A DNA stretch of 64,000 nucleotides from Amesomyces nigricolor (taxonomy: Eukaryota; Ascomycota; Sordariomycetes; Sordariales; Chaetomiaceae): contig SRKS01000004.1 in NCBI GenBank assembly GCA_004802645.1, positions 2,418,001 to 2,482,000 on the forward strand, read 5' to 3'. Position numbers and translations under genes: made by a program. How positions within the stretch are numbered: the first letter of the stretch is position 1; the number at the start of each line of letters is the position of its first letter. This document shows positions 1-11,436 of this stretch, piece after piece. The notes below the pieces were generated by a model. It was given only the letters and a program-made list of their open reading frames with translations, ran no database searches and was not told where the DNA came from.

Positions 1-1279
1 ACATGAGGGCGTAGCAAATCCAATCGCTGCTCAACGAGACGTAGTCCTTCAACATGGCAATTCTCTTCCTCACATGCGAGGCATGCGAGTTGTTGGCATA
101 GCTGAAGCTCAGCGTGCCCTCACGGAAGACAACCACATAGATATTGAAGGGCACAAACTCCTTCTCCTTGGTCTCCTCGTCGATCTCGATGGTGAACGAC
201 CGGAAGCAAGCAAAGTAGTAGGACGGGAAGAGCTCGATCTTCTCGCGGGATTCCTGGGTCGTGATGTCTTCAACCGTCAGGGGATGGACCCCGAAAGCCC
301 TGCAGAGCGCACGCACTTCCTCCTCAGACGGCTTGTTCATGTTGAGCCACCAAACGCCGTCCGTCTCACCCTTCGGGAAGCTGAAGAGTCCGCGGATATC
401 CTCGCCAGGCAGGATCAGGCCTTCGAGGTCGGCGGCATGGATTGTTGATTCCCAGGCTGACGAGAAAAAGCTCACGCGGCTTTGGTCCAGCTGGGGCAGT
501 ATCATCTTGGCCTGTTCTTCCTCCTCGGTTGTCTCGGCCTTCTCCGGCTGGTCCTCACTGCCAAAAGGTGTGCCTAAGAAGTCGCCATCGGCCGTCATCA
601 CAGGCTGCGGCGCAGTTGGCTCGGCGGGCTGGGGCCGTAGATCGGGGAAGACCTTGACGGCCGACGGACGGCGGATGGTTTCGCGGGCCTCGCTCTCGGC
701 CTTGATGAAATTCTCGAGATAGTCGAAGTCGATATGCAGATGGTCGCCCCTCTGCTCGTCCTGGAGTGGGAAGCAGACATCCTCCTCGGCGGACTTGTTG
801 GTAGCCAGGCTAGCAGTATCGGCAGTAGCAACTGTGTGCTGCCTGCTGCGGTAGCTATGGCGGCTGACAACAGACGCGGTCCGTTGCAGCTCAAGCTCAT
901 CGGGTCGGCGGTCTGGTTTCGGCTCGGAGAAGGAGAACTCCCGCTCCCGGCGACGGGCCTCGGCGAAAGCCTTGACCGAGTTTGGCGGTGAGGACGATCG
1001 GTCCGAGACTGATTCAAGAGTTGGGCGCCGAGCCCGGCGCATGGTAGGTGACTGGTTCCCATCGTCCTCGTCGTCAATGGCTTCCTCGAAGTCGCGGACC
1101 CGCGGCTCACCAGGGGTGACCGCATCGGCAAGCTGACGTGCGCCATACAGCGAGTCAAAGGTGCCCCGACGGGGACGGTCCGGGCGTTGGACCGAAATCG
1201 ACTGATTCCGGTGATCGTCGAGCTCCGGAACAGGGGTCGAGTACCCCGAGTTGTCGTGAACTTCCTCATGATCCGACAT
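1..1279 (-). CDS. CorA/Alr-type magnesium transporter, N-terminal part (cut by window edge)
   Basis: The frame opens at the ATG at 1279 and is still open at the window edge, so only about the first 426 codons are present. The first 200 or so residues are acidic, Ser/Arg/Pro-rich and low in complexity, like the cytosolic tails of fungal Alr1/Mnr2 proteins. From about residue 310 the sequence matches the soluble CorA domain: WWLNMNKPSEEEVRALC, FGVHPLTVEDI, YYFACFRSF, NIYVVVFREGTLSFSY and LSSDWICYALM are all visible. Family members move Mg2+ across the plasma membrane or out of the vacuole as pentamers. The two C-terminal membrane helices and the GMN selectivity motif would lie beyond base 1, so transport competence cannot be judged here. 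No intron is seen in the visible part. The gene faces SPC1 across a 1.4-kb gap. Confidence 0.9.
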   Translation of the reverse strand, partial: MSDHEEVHDNSGYSTPVPELDDHRNQSISVQRPDRPRRGTFDSLYGARQLADAVTPGEPRVRDFEEAIDDEDDGNQSPTMRRARRPTLESVSDRSSSPPNSVKAFAEARRREREFSFSEPKPDRRPDELELQRTASVVSRHSYRSRQHTVATADTASLATNKSAEEDVCFPLQDEQRGDHLHIDFDYLENFIKAESEARETIRRPSAVKVFPDLRPQPAEPTAPQPVMTADGDFLGTPFGSEDQPEKAETTEEEEQAKMILPQLDQSRVSFFSSAWESTIHAADLEGLILPGEDIRGLFSFPKGETDGVWWLNMNKPSEEEVRALCRAFGVHPLTVEDITTQESREKIELFPSYYFACFRSFTIEIDEETKEKEFVPFNIYVVVFREGTLSFSYANNSHASHVRKRIAMLKDYVSLSSDWICYALM

Positions 1280-2726
1280 TGCTGCGGTATTGTTCCTCCT
1301 CGTACTTTAAATCGATGTGGTGTAAATATTTTCCCTTCCCAACGGACACAGAATCTAAACACAGCCCTCGAAGCGCGTTGCAAGGACTTAGCCGGCAGGC
1401 ATATTGCCGAAAGCGATGCTCGTCTAGTTCACCAGCGGATGGCAGCGAACGGCCAGGAGCCGTCCGCGACGACGGTCGTGCGGTCGCGACAACGTGACGA
1501 CTGAAAGTAGCGATGCGGCTTCACCCTTGGGATGGATGAGCGGCGGTGTTGAGGAGTAACCTCGCGGTGTTCTGTGTGGCGGTCAAAATGGCGGGTTGAA
1601 TCCGATGGGCCCAATTACGGTGGCTGCTTGTTCACTCCGCTGTAGACCAGCTGTGGGCCTAGGAGTGAACGAGGGGAGGAGATCTGTTCGCAGATAGAGC
1701 CCGCCAACTTGGTGGCTTGTGGTGGTGACGGGTGGTCGGCCGGTCCGGTGCGACGTTGGCTGACAAAAAGCGTCGCGAGCTTGATGTCTCGTATGTAATG
1801 GTCCGATAGATGTTGCTTGCGATGGATTCGAAAGGGTTCAGAGTCGGATCGCTCGGGAGATATCAGGACGACGGGCGCGGCGGGGTGTCAGCGAAAGGGG
1901 TCAAGCTGAAAGTCGAGGATCGGTCGGGCAGGTGATGAGTGGATTTTGTCGGAGCGGCGAAGCGGTGGTCTGCCGTGGTGGTGTGTTTAATGACGTCCTC
2001 CGTCCGGGTTGTGCTGCTGTGGAGCGAAACACTGGCCTCCCGAAATTGGAAAGGACCAAAGCTGAAAGAGACCAGAACCGGCTTGATTTTGGATGCTCTT
2101 GGGTCGGACAAAACCAATAATCGGGCGATGTTTGGTGTTTGTGCACCCTGGAGTCGGCGTGCTGTGGCTTCACGTGGAAAAAAGCCAAAGGCTGTGGCTC
2201 GGTTTTGATTGAGGGTTTTCCTTGAACAACGGAGAAATTCAATATTTGTCCATTTAGCGCAACCCTGTTAGTCATTCGGCAAGTCCCGAGGGGCGAATAT
2301 CTGAGGGGCATCCTTGTTCCTGCAGAAAAGCCAAGGCCTGGACGAATGGCCAGCGAGGTTCGAGATCTTGTTCTTTTTTCATGCCATTTCATCACCAGAT
2401 GGGTCTGAGTTGAGGTTGGCTTCTGCTCCGAGATCACGACAGCTTGATCTGATGCCGGCACTTGTGCAGGAACATCTTGGTACTTGACAAGGTTCAGGAG
2501 CCTCAGGGACAGGGATTTAGTGAAGCTGTGGGGCGCTTGGATTCACCCAGGCCCGTGATTCGCTGGTCAACCAGAGCTGTGTCTGCAAATGCACTGTGCG
2601 AACATGCAACTCTGTGAAGCCACGTTGGAGACCGAATCCACTCCATCCCTCCATGCCCGGAGCTTCGACCACCCATAGAACGAACGACGACATTGACAAC
2701 CATTCGAGCTCAAGAACACCATCACA
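1280..2726. other. Intergenic region between divergent Mg2+ transporter and SPC1
   Basis: This 1.4-kb gap holds the upstream regions of two divergent genes. Several open frames of up to 186 codons cross it, but their translations are rich in Cys, Trp, His and Arg, have no recognisable domain and overlap one another on both strands, so I treat them as chance. I see no clear TATA box, RNA gene or repeat. Confidence 0.6.
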
Positions 2727-3164
2727 ATGGCGGAACAGCTCCTGGACAAGGTCCGCGATATCTTTGAAGGTCAAATTGTGAGTACAGCCTCCTTCATCCT
2801 TTGCTGAGAGCCGACCAACAGAGCCGCTGCTGACACGACGGAACAGGACTTCGAGGGCCAGAAGCTAGCTGAGCTCCTCGTCAATGTTGCCTTGACCCTT
2901 GTTGGGGTAAGTTGACCATTGGGCCCTCCTTGAAGTCGCACGCCAAAGCTGACTTGTGTTCCTCAGGCTGTCGCCTTCCTCGTCGGCTACTTCCTGCAAG
3001 ACATCAAGCTCGCCGTCTACATTGGCCTCGCGGGCACCGCCGCAGCCTTCATCCTCGTTGTCCCGCCCTGGCCGTTCTTCAACCGACATCCAGTGAAATG
3101 GCTTCCGGTTGGAGGAGTCACACCACCAACAAATCTGGTGATCGATGAGAAGATGATGAGATGA
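2727..3164 (+). CDS. SPC1: Signal peptidase complex subunit 1 (SPC1/SPCS1)
   Basis: Three exons, 2727-2777, 2847-2906 and 2967-3164, join in phase 0 to give 102 residues, close to the usual size of about 95-105. The introns are 69 and 60 nt with GTGAGT and GTAAGT donors. The protein starts MAEQLLDKVRDIFEGQIDFE and has two hydrophobic helices (about residues 28-48 and 54-70) joined by a short turn, followed by PPWPFFNRHPVKWL, which is characteristic of this family. Spc1 is a small ER membrane protein of the signal peptidase complex; it is non-catalytic and helps the complex discriminate against transmembrane segments. Both termini should face the cytosol. It converges on RBX1 with about 256 bp between the stop codons. 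The individual exons are too short to stand out as open frames. Confidence 0.9.
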
Positions 3165-3420
3165 TGGTGAGCAAGCAGGGTTGCACAAGTAGGCGAAGGA
3201 TAGAGCGCAGAAAGTCGTTGAATGTCATAACGAGGCAGCGGTCATCACTCCGCTGTCTCCAGTCTCCCAAAGGGAAGCATCTATCGATACACAGGCCTCA
3301 CTTCGATTTGTAAGACCATGCGCAAAGGGCGTATGTTGCGCTTCATGCTGTCCCATCTGCCCCAATCCGAAATCGCCACCACCCACTCGCTGCATTTCCA
3401 GGCACGCCGCCTGCTCTGGC

Positions 3421-3948
3421 TTATCTGCCATACTTCTGGAACTCCCAAACCCTATTGTCGAGCGGGCAGACTTGGCGCGCCTTGAGCCATCGGGAGATGC
3501 AATGGAAGTGGAAGGCGTGCTACATTTCTGTCAGTCATGCCATGGCAAAGGTGGAAACCGGGGAGGGATAGTCCTACGTTGCAAATACCCCAGGCAACTG
3601 TGCATTCCTCACTGGTGGCGGACGCCTGATTCGCCTGACATTCTATGCCTGAGGATCCGGAGCGTCAGCAAAGTCCTGAGTTCCGATGGTTGGTGGCACT
3701 CACACAGATCCATGATGTGGTTTCGGCAGATGGCGCAGTTGTCAACAACAATGTCCCACGCCCAAAGCGCGACCGCGTTCCACTATGGCTCGTCAGCAAG
3801 AACCGAAGCAGTCCTGAGCCATGTCCAAAAATACCTTCTTGACCTCGAACCGCTTCTTGCCCTCCTTCCCCTCGCCGTCAGCCGCACCGCCCTTCTTCTT
3901 AACAACGGTCGTCGAGGTGGGGGCATCGGTCATCTCAACGTCGGCCAT
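3421..3948 (-). CDS. RBX1: RING-box protein 1 (RBX1/Hrt1), cullin-RING ligase subunit
   Basis: Four exons on the minus strand, 3948-3835, 3782-3704, 3648-3578 and 3519-3421, give 120 residues; introns are 52, 55 and 58 nt. The tail MADVEMTDAPTSTT leads to a lysine-rich stretch, then WNAVALWAWDIVVDNCAICR, the cullin-binding strand plus the start of the RING-H2. All metal ligands of the three-zinc RBX1 RING are present by alignment: C54, C57, C65, C68, C80, C87, H89, H92, H94, C95, C106 and D109. The end, WEFQKYGR, is typical. RBX1 recruits E2 enzymes to cullins and promotes NEDD8 conjugation in SCF and related ligases; the F-box protein at 30.8 kb would be a substrate adaptor of such a complex. 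I start at M3948 rather than an in-frame ATG 48 bases upstream because the family begins MADVEM. The promoter region is shared with the divergent PNRC gene. Confidence 0.95.
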
Positions 3949-4880
3949 GGTCGCGGCTGTTGGGTGTTCTGTCCGAGAGGATGGTAAACTGTTCATAAAA
4001 TGCGGCGCTGATTTAGGTCGTCGTGGGAGGACTGCGTTGCTTCAGCGGTCCAGCTCCAGATGAAGAAGGAAGCCGGGGTCGCGATGGGAGCCTGGGCGCA
4101 GCATGGGTTAGCCCGCTTTATCGATAGGGACGGGCTGAATGACATCAGCTTCAGACTGCTTACTTACTTCGAACTGCCTTTTGTGGCTTTTCAAAATCTG
4201 GGATCGAAAGGACTCTGAAAGCAAACGCTGTTTCAAAGCTGTTGGTGAAGAGCTGATGCTGCAACAAGCAGGTGTTGGTTGGTCTGGGTGCGGGAAGCTG
4301 TGCATCGAGACAAGAGGCACCTAGCCCCGCCACAAGGCTGCCTGATGGAGCCATTGACACATGCATAATAGATGCATAACCCCATTACAAGGAACCAAAA
4401 TGGGTGCCGCAGTCACCAAAACCGTTGCACTTCCAGAGAGGACTCCGCTTTGAGCACTGCCCTGCTGGCCAGGGTCCGGTGTTCCTGCTCGGCCAGGGCT
4501 CCAAGCCTCCATCGCGACTCACCTCCGCAAGCCGAATTCTCCCCACCCCTCTCTCCCCAGACTCACACCATCGCGACTAAACAAACATGCGCATAACAGG
4601 CACAACATAACAAGAATCCCTACGCCTATTGTTTCAGTAATTTCTAGTCTTCCAGCGCTCTGCGATCACCAGCGCATTCCAGATTTCAACAGACTTTTGA
4701 GCGCCTTCCTCCAATCGCAACACCTGTTGCCCCGCCCAGCGCAAACAAAACAAGGCCTGTTGCGACAACGAGTCATCTCGTCCCCCTCACCACCGGGTCC
4801 CTCTTTCCCGGCACACAACCTTCGCCGACCCTTTTCTTGCCTTCACACAGACCGCCTGGCTTCATGCCACCTTCGTGAAA
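3949..4880. other. Divergent promoter region of RBX1 and the PNRC-like gene
   Basis: This stretch of about 930 bp separates two start codons on opposite strands. The last 350 bp before 4881 are C/T-rich with A/C-rich patches, as in fungal 5' leaders. Nothing else is recognised. Confidence 0.6.
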
Positions 4881-6317
4881 ATGGACCAGCAACAGCAACA
4901 ATTCCCTCCCCAAAAGTCGACTCCCGCTCGCCGTCGTGGAAAGCGACCCGTCAACTCGCCCGCACGTAGGACGTACGCTTCAGAGAACGATATGGGAAGC
5001 GAGCCGCTTTTCCCCATCGAACTTCAGGGTCCTTTTACACCGCAAAAGTCGGCTGCGAACAGCCCAGCACCTGCGTCACAGCTCAACAACACCAAGTCTA
5101 AGCCACGGAATGCTGGGAATGGTGGGAACAAGATGCGGGCAAAGCAAGTCTCCTCTCCTGGGCCCGCCAGGCCAGGCCGAACAACCCCTCCCCCAACGAC
5201 GAACAAGCCAGTTGCCGCGGCCGCCTTTGCTGGCGCGACATTCCACGCATCTCCCGCTCCTTCGTCCCTCCCGATTCCCAGCTTCTTGTCCAAGACCCTC
5301 GACTCCCCTTCAGTCCGCGACCCCGACACCGGCCGTGAGCCGTCCCCGCCTGCCACCGACTCGGAGGCCGCCCCTACTCCCCCACACTGCCCCCCGTTGG
5401 TAGATGCTGCCCCTCAAGAGTCGCCCCTTGATTTCTTCTTCCGAGCCGACCGGGCTGAGAAAGAGCGGGCACGCAGGGCAAGCTCGGCCAACATTCTGGC
5501 GCCAAACCCTGTCCCTTTCTCGCCTCCCACCCAGGTTCGACCCCCACAGGAACCGAGCACCCTTCCGCCCAACCTGTTTGGGGCCAACAACCGTCGCCCC
5601 GGATTCCAGCGCAATTCCTCGGGAGGCATCCCCGCCAGCGAGCTCGATGGCACACCCGGCAGGCCTATTGGGCCGGCAATCTCAAGGCCCTTCCAGGACC
5701 GCATCCGAGCAGCGCGGTCTGTGCAGAAGCAGGCCGAGCCGGCGCAAAATGCTGAGGCACCGCAGCAGAACCCAGGGACTGATGAGCTGACTGACCGGCT
5801 GAAGCGGTTCTTAGCGATTTCTGGGCCCCAGAATGGACAGCCCGCTTCCCAAGGCCCGGCGGCCCCTCATGGGTTCAAAGATGCGCCGCGGCCTTTTCCT
5901 CCCACGGCGGGCAATTCGGCCCCGACGCCTTCAACTTCGACAACCTCGGCTGCTCCACCCATGCCATTTCCGCCCTTGGGAGCGCCCCAGCCATACCCGG
6001 CAATGCCAAACTCTGGCATGTCAACAGTGCCACCGACTTCGACTGACCCGGCGGCAAATTTCGGAAACAACCGCTCGGCTGACATCCTACACATGGAGGA
6101 TAGTCTGCGCCGTGTGCTCAAGTTGACTCCGGCAACCCCGGCAGCTCCGCCGACGAACTACCTGCCTGGTCCCCCGCAGAACTACCCATCCAACTACCAG
6201 CAGAACCATCCGCCTCACCCCCGGCAGAACTATCCGCCCAACTTCCAGCACAACTACCCGCCCAACTACCCACGCAACTATCCGCAGAACTACCCTCCCA
6301 ATTACCAGAGCTCTTGA
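4881..6317 (+). CDS. PNRC/Edc1-like proline-rich mRNA-decapping activator
   Basis: A single 478-codon exon. I start at the ATG at 4881; a frame beginning six bases earlier would use GTG. The protein is almost wholly disordered and rich in Pro, Ser, Asn and Gln. The diagnostic element is at residues 116-138, FAGATFHASPAPSSLPIPSF, which matches the PNRC motif of yeast Edc1/Edc2 and human PNRC2: an aromatic-AGATF element followed by short prolines and LPIP. In those proteins it binds Dcp1 and activates Dcp2 decapping. Other islands that look conserved are RRRGKRPVNSPARRTYASEND near the start, TDELTDRLKRFLAIS and SADILHMEDSLRRVLKL. The last 45 residues are a degenerate Asn-Tyr-Pro-Pro repeat. Likely a P-body protein; the decapping role is inferred from the one motif. 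Confidence 0.7.
   Translation: MDQQQQQFPPQKSTPARRRGKRPVNSPARRTYASENDMGSEPLFPIELQGPFTPQKSAANSPAPASQLNNTKSKPRNAGNGGNKMRAKQVSSPGPARPGRTTPPPTTNKPVAAAAFAGATFHASPAPSSLPIPSFLSKTLDSPSVRDPDTGREPSPPATDSEAAPTPPHCPPLVDAAPQESPLDFFFRADRAEKERARRASSANILAPNPVPFSPPTQVRPPQEPSTLPPNLFGANNRRPGFQRNSSGGIPASELDGTPGRPIGPAISRPFQDRIRAARSVQKQAEPAQNAEAPQQNPGTDELTDRLKRFLAISGPQNGQPASQGPAAPHGFKDAPRPFPPTAGNSAPTPSTSTTSAAPPMPFPPLGAPQPYPAMPNSGMSTVPPTSTDPAANFGNNRSADILHMEDSLRRVLKLTPATPAAPPTNYLPGPPQNYPSNYQQNHPPHPRQNYPPNFQHNYPPNYPRNYPQNYPPNYQSS
6177..6314 (+). repeat. Degenerate repeat encoding Asn-Tyr-Pro-Pro-Asn units
   Basis: Short units of about 12-24 bases (variants of aac tac ccg ccc aac tac cag) repeat at the 3' end of the PNRC-like gene. 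They encode NYPSNYQ, NYPPNFQ, NYPPNYP and NYPPNYQ steps. Confidence 0.8.
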
Positions 6318-8285
6318 GGGGGCGTCAGCTTGATGGTCGCGCACTCGATTTTGGAGGCTGGGGAGCTATCTTTGGGATGGTCCTTTCTTTTGGCAGATCG
6401 GGCATAGATCTTCCTTAGGGGATCTGGATCCATATGTTATCGTCTTGTCTTGTTTCATTTTCTAGTGTCTTTTTTTTTTCTCTCTGGCGTCTCGGTTCTC
6501 GGATGGTTGGGCACAGGTTCGAAGCATCTGGGGCGCGGCGACATACCGGAACGGGACTTGTGTTTGTTGTGTTGTTTGGGCACCACAGGACAGGGCGCGT
6601 ACCTGGCGACCTCGTTTGCATCATGATCGGTGTCGGAAGGGCGGCGGTTTTCTCATTTTCCGTTCTGGTTTCCAGCACTCATCCTCATACCATCTTTATT
6701 CTGGATCATCGGATTGGGCGTCCATGACCTAATCTACTTTGGACGCGCTCGCTCACACAAACTGGGTATCGATTATTGGTGGGGGTTTCACGAGGACGCA
6801 ACACGACTCTTCAACAATAGACGGTTTTCGGATCGCGAGGGGTTTGGGGGGAAGATTCGGGGTTCGGGGCAGCGCATGGTATCTTTCGGCACAAGCGACG
6901 GATCAACAAATCTTTTCTTCTTTCTATCGCCGCTCCGGACGGCTGTTTCTTTGGGTCACATCGCGTTCCTTTCCCGCATCTTTGGTTCTCAGCGGGCGGG
7001 TGGTTCTGGCTGCTGCATGGAGGATACTGGTTCTTTCAAGCGGATACCCCACATTGTTCGCCGGTCGCAATGCGCTTTCTGGTGGGCATCGTTTGGGACT
7101 TTGGCCTGTGATGGAGGGGGCGTTTTGGCAAGGGCGGTCATGGTCTTTCTTTGGGCAGAGCATGGTAGAGAGGGGGGCTAGTTCAACGCAACCTGGAAGG
7201 GTCCTGGGGAGGAGGAGCATCTGGTGGATTTGAAGCTCGAGATTTTTCTGGGACGGGAATCGATTTTGTCCTCGGCGTGGTTTGGGCTTCGTTGGGGAGG
7301 AAGTTGCGAACCCTAGAAAGAAGAAGAAGACGACGCTTGGAAGGAAGAGGATGCAGAGCTTGCTGACTGTCCTTCGCAGCGCATCGCACACACACATCAC
7401 CATCACCTACAATATCGAATAAGAAAATGAAGAAAAAATACTTTTGGGAGCATATCCGTGGATTCGGGCCACCGAGACAAGACTTTTAGATGCAGCAGAT
7501 CTATAGCGTGCCAGAATTCATTTGATATATCCCACTCTTGCCGTTCATTCCAGGTGTTTCTCCCTCTGGATCACTAGCTGCGGCTTCCATTCCGGCAGAG
7601 AGGAGTTACCTTGATGATTCTGGTTTCCATAAAATACGGTGCAATTGAAGGCCTGGTCTGTGTTCATAAATTTGTCTTGAAACTTCAACATGCATACAGC
7701 GGGGGCCTCCAAGCAGAACTGCAATCCCCAACCCCACGACTTTGGGTTGGGAGCAACACAAACCTCGCCATGTTCCTCGCACACAGTTGGCAAAGTGGAT
7801 TTTGACTTTTTTTCTCTCAAACTCCTTATGTCTACAAAAAATGTGCAGGCAGCTGTCTCATCACGTGACTTGGTGTTTGGTTGGTGGTTTGTCTCGCGTC
7901 GTCGCGCTTCCATCCCAACAAGCCCACTACTTCCCGAAGTTTGGCAGAAAGAAGGGTTGGGTTTCAACCTCGACTAAATTGCTTCCCTTTCTATGCAGTT
8001 CTTCGAACCAACAAACTAAGCCTTTTGACCTTTAAGTTTTTGAGATCGCCAAATCCGAGCACAAAAAAGCTCTTTCTCCTCAACTTCACTTCCATCCCGT
8101 TTGCCTTTTATCTCATCAAATAATCATCTCAGTTTCCCAATCGGAGACAACCAACTTCCATCCACACCACTCAATTTCCTTCACTACGCTTTTCTTCGGT
8201 CCCCCGTTTACCGGCATTTGTTTCTACCGTAAACCCTCTTTACGAATCACGAACCACGACTGCGAGTTTGAACCCCAACCTCAAA
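6318..8285. other. Intergenic region, PNRC-like gene to TDP1
   Basis: About 2 kb containing the 3' flank of the PNRC-like gene and the leader of TDP1. The final 250 bp are C/T-rich. Open frames of up to 183 codons look like chance: skewed composition, no domain, and strand-overlapping. No RNA gene or repeat is seen. Confidence 0.55.
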
Positions 8286-10873
8286 ATGGCCGACCATCAT
8301 TCGAACTGGGCGACGGAGTTCAATGGCGACGAGGACGAGGATGAGGCGCTGCGGATGGCGATGTCTCTTGGGGAGGAGCCGAAACCAAGTTCTTCGGGCG
8401 TGATTGACTTGACCGAGGATGATGAGGGTGCTGCTGCTGCTGCTGTTGGTGATAATGGTGGTGGCAGTGGTGGTGGCAGCAGCGTTGGTGGTGTTCGTGA
8501 AGGTCATCAAAGTCCACCTCGTCGTGCCGAAGGAGGTAAACATACCGCCCAATCTTTACTTGGAGTGGCAGGTTAACTAATTTCGGTGCCAGCACCGTCA
8601 GGTCTCGCTTCGCTCGGCCTGGATAGGAAAAGGATGGAGGAGGAGCGGCTAGCCAGGCTGAACAAGCGCAAGGCCTCTGAGCTGGGCGGTTCTACGGAAG
8701 TGAGACCGACGCAGCGTCTCAGAACTGAGGCTAGGCCATCATCGTCACTTTCATCAGCGGCTAGCAGCACAGGGAAGATATCAACTCCGTCCTCTCTGAT
8801 ATCCGCAATCTCATCCCCCGGCAAGAGAGCGCCGCAACCTACATCCACCGCCGCCCCGGCCGCGTCAACATCAACTCCAACATCGCTGCGATTGCCCTTC
8901 CCAAAGGGAGTTGTAAGAAAGACTTGGGCGTATGGCCAGCCGCGCCGGGGCGATGATATCAAGCTTGAGGAAGTCCTTCAGAAGCATCAGCTGCAGCTGG
9001 CTGTGCTCAGCTCGTACCAATGGGATGAGGAATGGCTGTTCTCGAAGATTGATATTGCGAGGACCAAGGTGATTTTGGTCGCGTTTGCGGTTTCGGAGAG
9101 GCAGGTGAGTGGTTTTATTGTTTTTCTGTTTTCCTTATTGTCTATGTGAAGTAGAAGAGACAATGCTGATCCTGAGTGTAATAACAGAAAGAAGATATGC
9201 GATCCAATGTACCGCGGGACAGGATCCGGTTTTGCTTCCCCCCAATGCAGGCCATGGGAGCCATGCATTCCAAACTCCAGCTGCTCAAGTACGAGGGATA
9301 CATGCGCATCGTTGTTCCCACCGGCAACCTCATGTCGTTTGACTGGGGAGAGACGGGGACACTGGAGAATGTATGTTGTCAATGACTGGTTCCTGCTGGC
9401 AATTGCTGACAGATGTTTAGATGGTGTTTCTCATCGACCTCCCCAAGTTTCAGACTGCCGAGGAGAGGGACGCACAAGAGCTGACCCCGTTTGCGGAGGA
9501 GCTTTTCTACTTTCTCCGGGCGCAAGGGCTGGATGAGAAGTTGATCTCGAGTTTGCGCAATTACAATTTTAGTGAGACGAGGCGGTACGCCTTCGTTCAT
9601 ACTATGTGAGATACCAGCTCCGGGAGAGTGGATGAGATTGAGACAGCTAATGCAGCCTTCACTTGCTAGCCCGGGTTCACACACTGCCAAAGAGGATTGG
9701 AAAAGGATCGGTAGGTTCACGCACCCTCTGATACCAATCCTATCATTCTGAGCCTGCTATTGACGCTACCCGCAAGGATATTGCGGGCTCGGAAGGGCAG
9801 TCAGTACCCTCGGCCTCAGCTCCTCTGCCCCTATTGAGATGGACTTTGTGGTAAGTCAGTCATCTCATCAACACCACTCACTCTCAACGGCTAACCCAGG
9901 GTATAGTGTGCTTCCCTCGGCGCCGTCAACTACAGCCTGATTACCTCTCTCTACTACGCATGCCAAGGTAGCCCCCCTCCCACTATCTTCCCGTTCTCCG
10001 TCGGCTCACACGACACAGGTGATACCGGTCTGAAGGAGTACTCTTCCCGAGCGACCGCAACAAAAGGAAAGGGGTCAACTTCCAAGACCCCTGAAAGCCA
10101 GAGTCTCATCCAAACCCACACCCGCGTTTTCTTCCCCTCGCGAGAGACTGTTGTCCAGAGCAAAGGTGGCCGAGACGTGAGCCCCCCCAACCATCCGCTC
10201 GTTCCCTTTCACTGGCCTTTGCTTACTCGGTTTCAACTTATCATTAGGGTGCCGGAACGATCTGCTTCCAACCCAAATGGTGGAACGCACCCACATTCCC
10301 TCGCGAGCTGCTGCGCGACTGCCGTTCCCTCCGACCAGGTCTCCTTATGCACAGCAAGGTTATCTTTGTCCGTCGTCGCGATGCTACGGGACGCTGCTTT
10401 GCGTATGTTGGCAGCGCGAATCTCTCGGAGAGCGCATGGTAAGTTGAGTTGGTGGGGCTGTCTTGGGAGGTGAGAGGTTGGTATTGGGAATATGATGATG
10501 CTAACGTAGTGGGTGAAACAGGGGTCGGTTGGTTACTGATCGTGGGACGGGGTCGCCGAAGATGACGTGTCGTAACTGGTACATGCTCTTACTAACCTCC
10601 CGATGAGAAACTGCGAAGACAGTGGTAAAACTGACGGACCAAATGCTGATGATGGACAGGGAATGCGGCGTGGTGATTGCCGTTCCAGATGCTCCCTCGA
10701 CAGAGACACTTCAGGCTCATCAAGGGGATTTGCAAAATCCGGCAGCAGCGCCTCCCGGGTTTGAGGGTTTTGAAAGGTCTGTTCCTGTCCCGATGGAATG
10801 GCCTGGCGAGCCGTTCTCTGGGGGCAGTGGTGGGAAGGGAGTGCGGACGCCTTGGTTTTCCCAAGAGGGCTGA
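8286..10873 (+). CDS. TDP1: Tyrosyl-DNA phosphodiesterase 1
   Basis: Eleven exons: 8286-8535, 8593-9104, 9188-9370, 9421-9605, 9670-9710, 9777-9850, 9907-9967, 10019-10176, 10248-10438, 10522-10578 and 10660-10873. All junctions keep phase and give 641 residues. I start at the ATG at 8286; an upstream in-frame TTG is ignored. Both catalytic HKD-like motifs are present: MHSKLQLLKYEGY with H281 and K283, and LLMHSKVIFVRR with H523 and K525 followed by YVGSANLSESAWG. Tdp1 hydrolyses 3'-phosphotyrosyl links left by trapped topoisomerase I and acts in nuclear DNA repair. The N-terminal 200 residues are disordered. They hold an acidic helix resembling a ubiquitin-interacting motif (DEDEALRMAMSLGEE, with Arg where the usual Ala would be) and a SUMO-interaction-type motif, VIDLTEDDE, at 39-47. 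The sixth intron-exon junction (acceptor CGCAAG at 9776) is the least certain. Confidence 0.93.
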
Positions 10874-11436
10874 TGTGAGTTGAAGTTTGGGGGATTCAGT
10901 TTTAAGGGTAGCGACACCAAGGTCATGATCGATCCGGCCATGGCTTAGAGACGAATGGAAGGGTAACGATTATTGGGAGATTTGGCTGCATGAAGGATGG
11001 AGGTTTTTTGAAGTACGCAGCGGCTCATGGTACTTTACCTAGAACTAGGGATAGGGGTTTGCTAGCAGGAAGAGAACCGAGGATGTCGCCGCCAAATATT
11101 AACCACCAGCCGGATTTGTTGCAATTGATCTTTCTAGTCCTGTTTTCTGAACGCTGGGCCCAACGGCCTCAACATTTGAAGTCACCCATTGCCGATATCC
11201 TTGTTGAGGAATGAGGGTCCGTGATACTCTCTGGCCCGCTAGGGCTTGGAGTTGAGTTTTGGGAAGGCACGCTGCTCAAACACGATCAGTCAGTCGAGGA
11301 AGGAGGATCCAAGCCAACCTCAAGGATGAGAATATCCCGAAGTTTACAACAATATAAACTGAAGAGAAAATGCCCCAAAAAATGCAAAAAGCTCACCAGC
11401 TGTATCGTACCCGTCGATACGCATCAGCTGGCTACG

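Noticed and set aside
598..1383. 261-codon open frame on the minus strand overlapping the Mg2+ transporter
   Set aside because: It is another frame of the clearly coding CorA region, with Arg/Ser-rich nonsense translation.
4875..4880. GTG as start of the PNRC-like protein
   Set aside because: Fungal nuclear genes start at ATG; an ATG lies six bases on.
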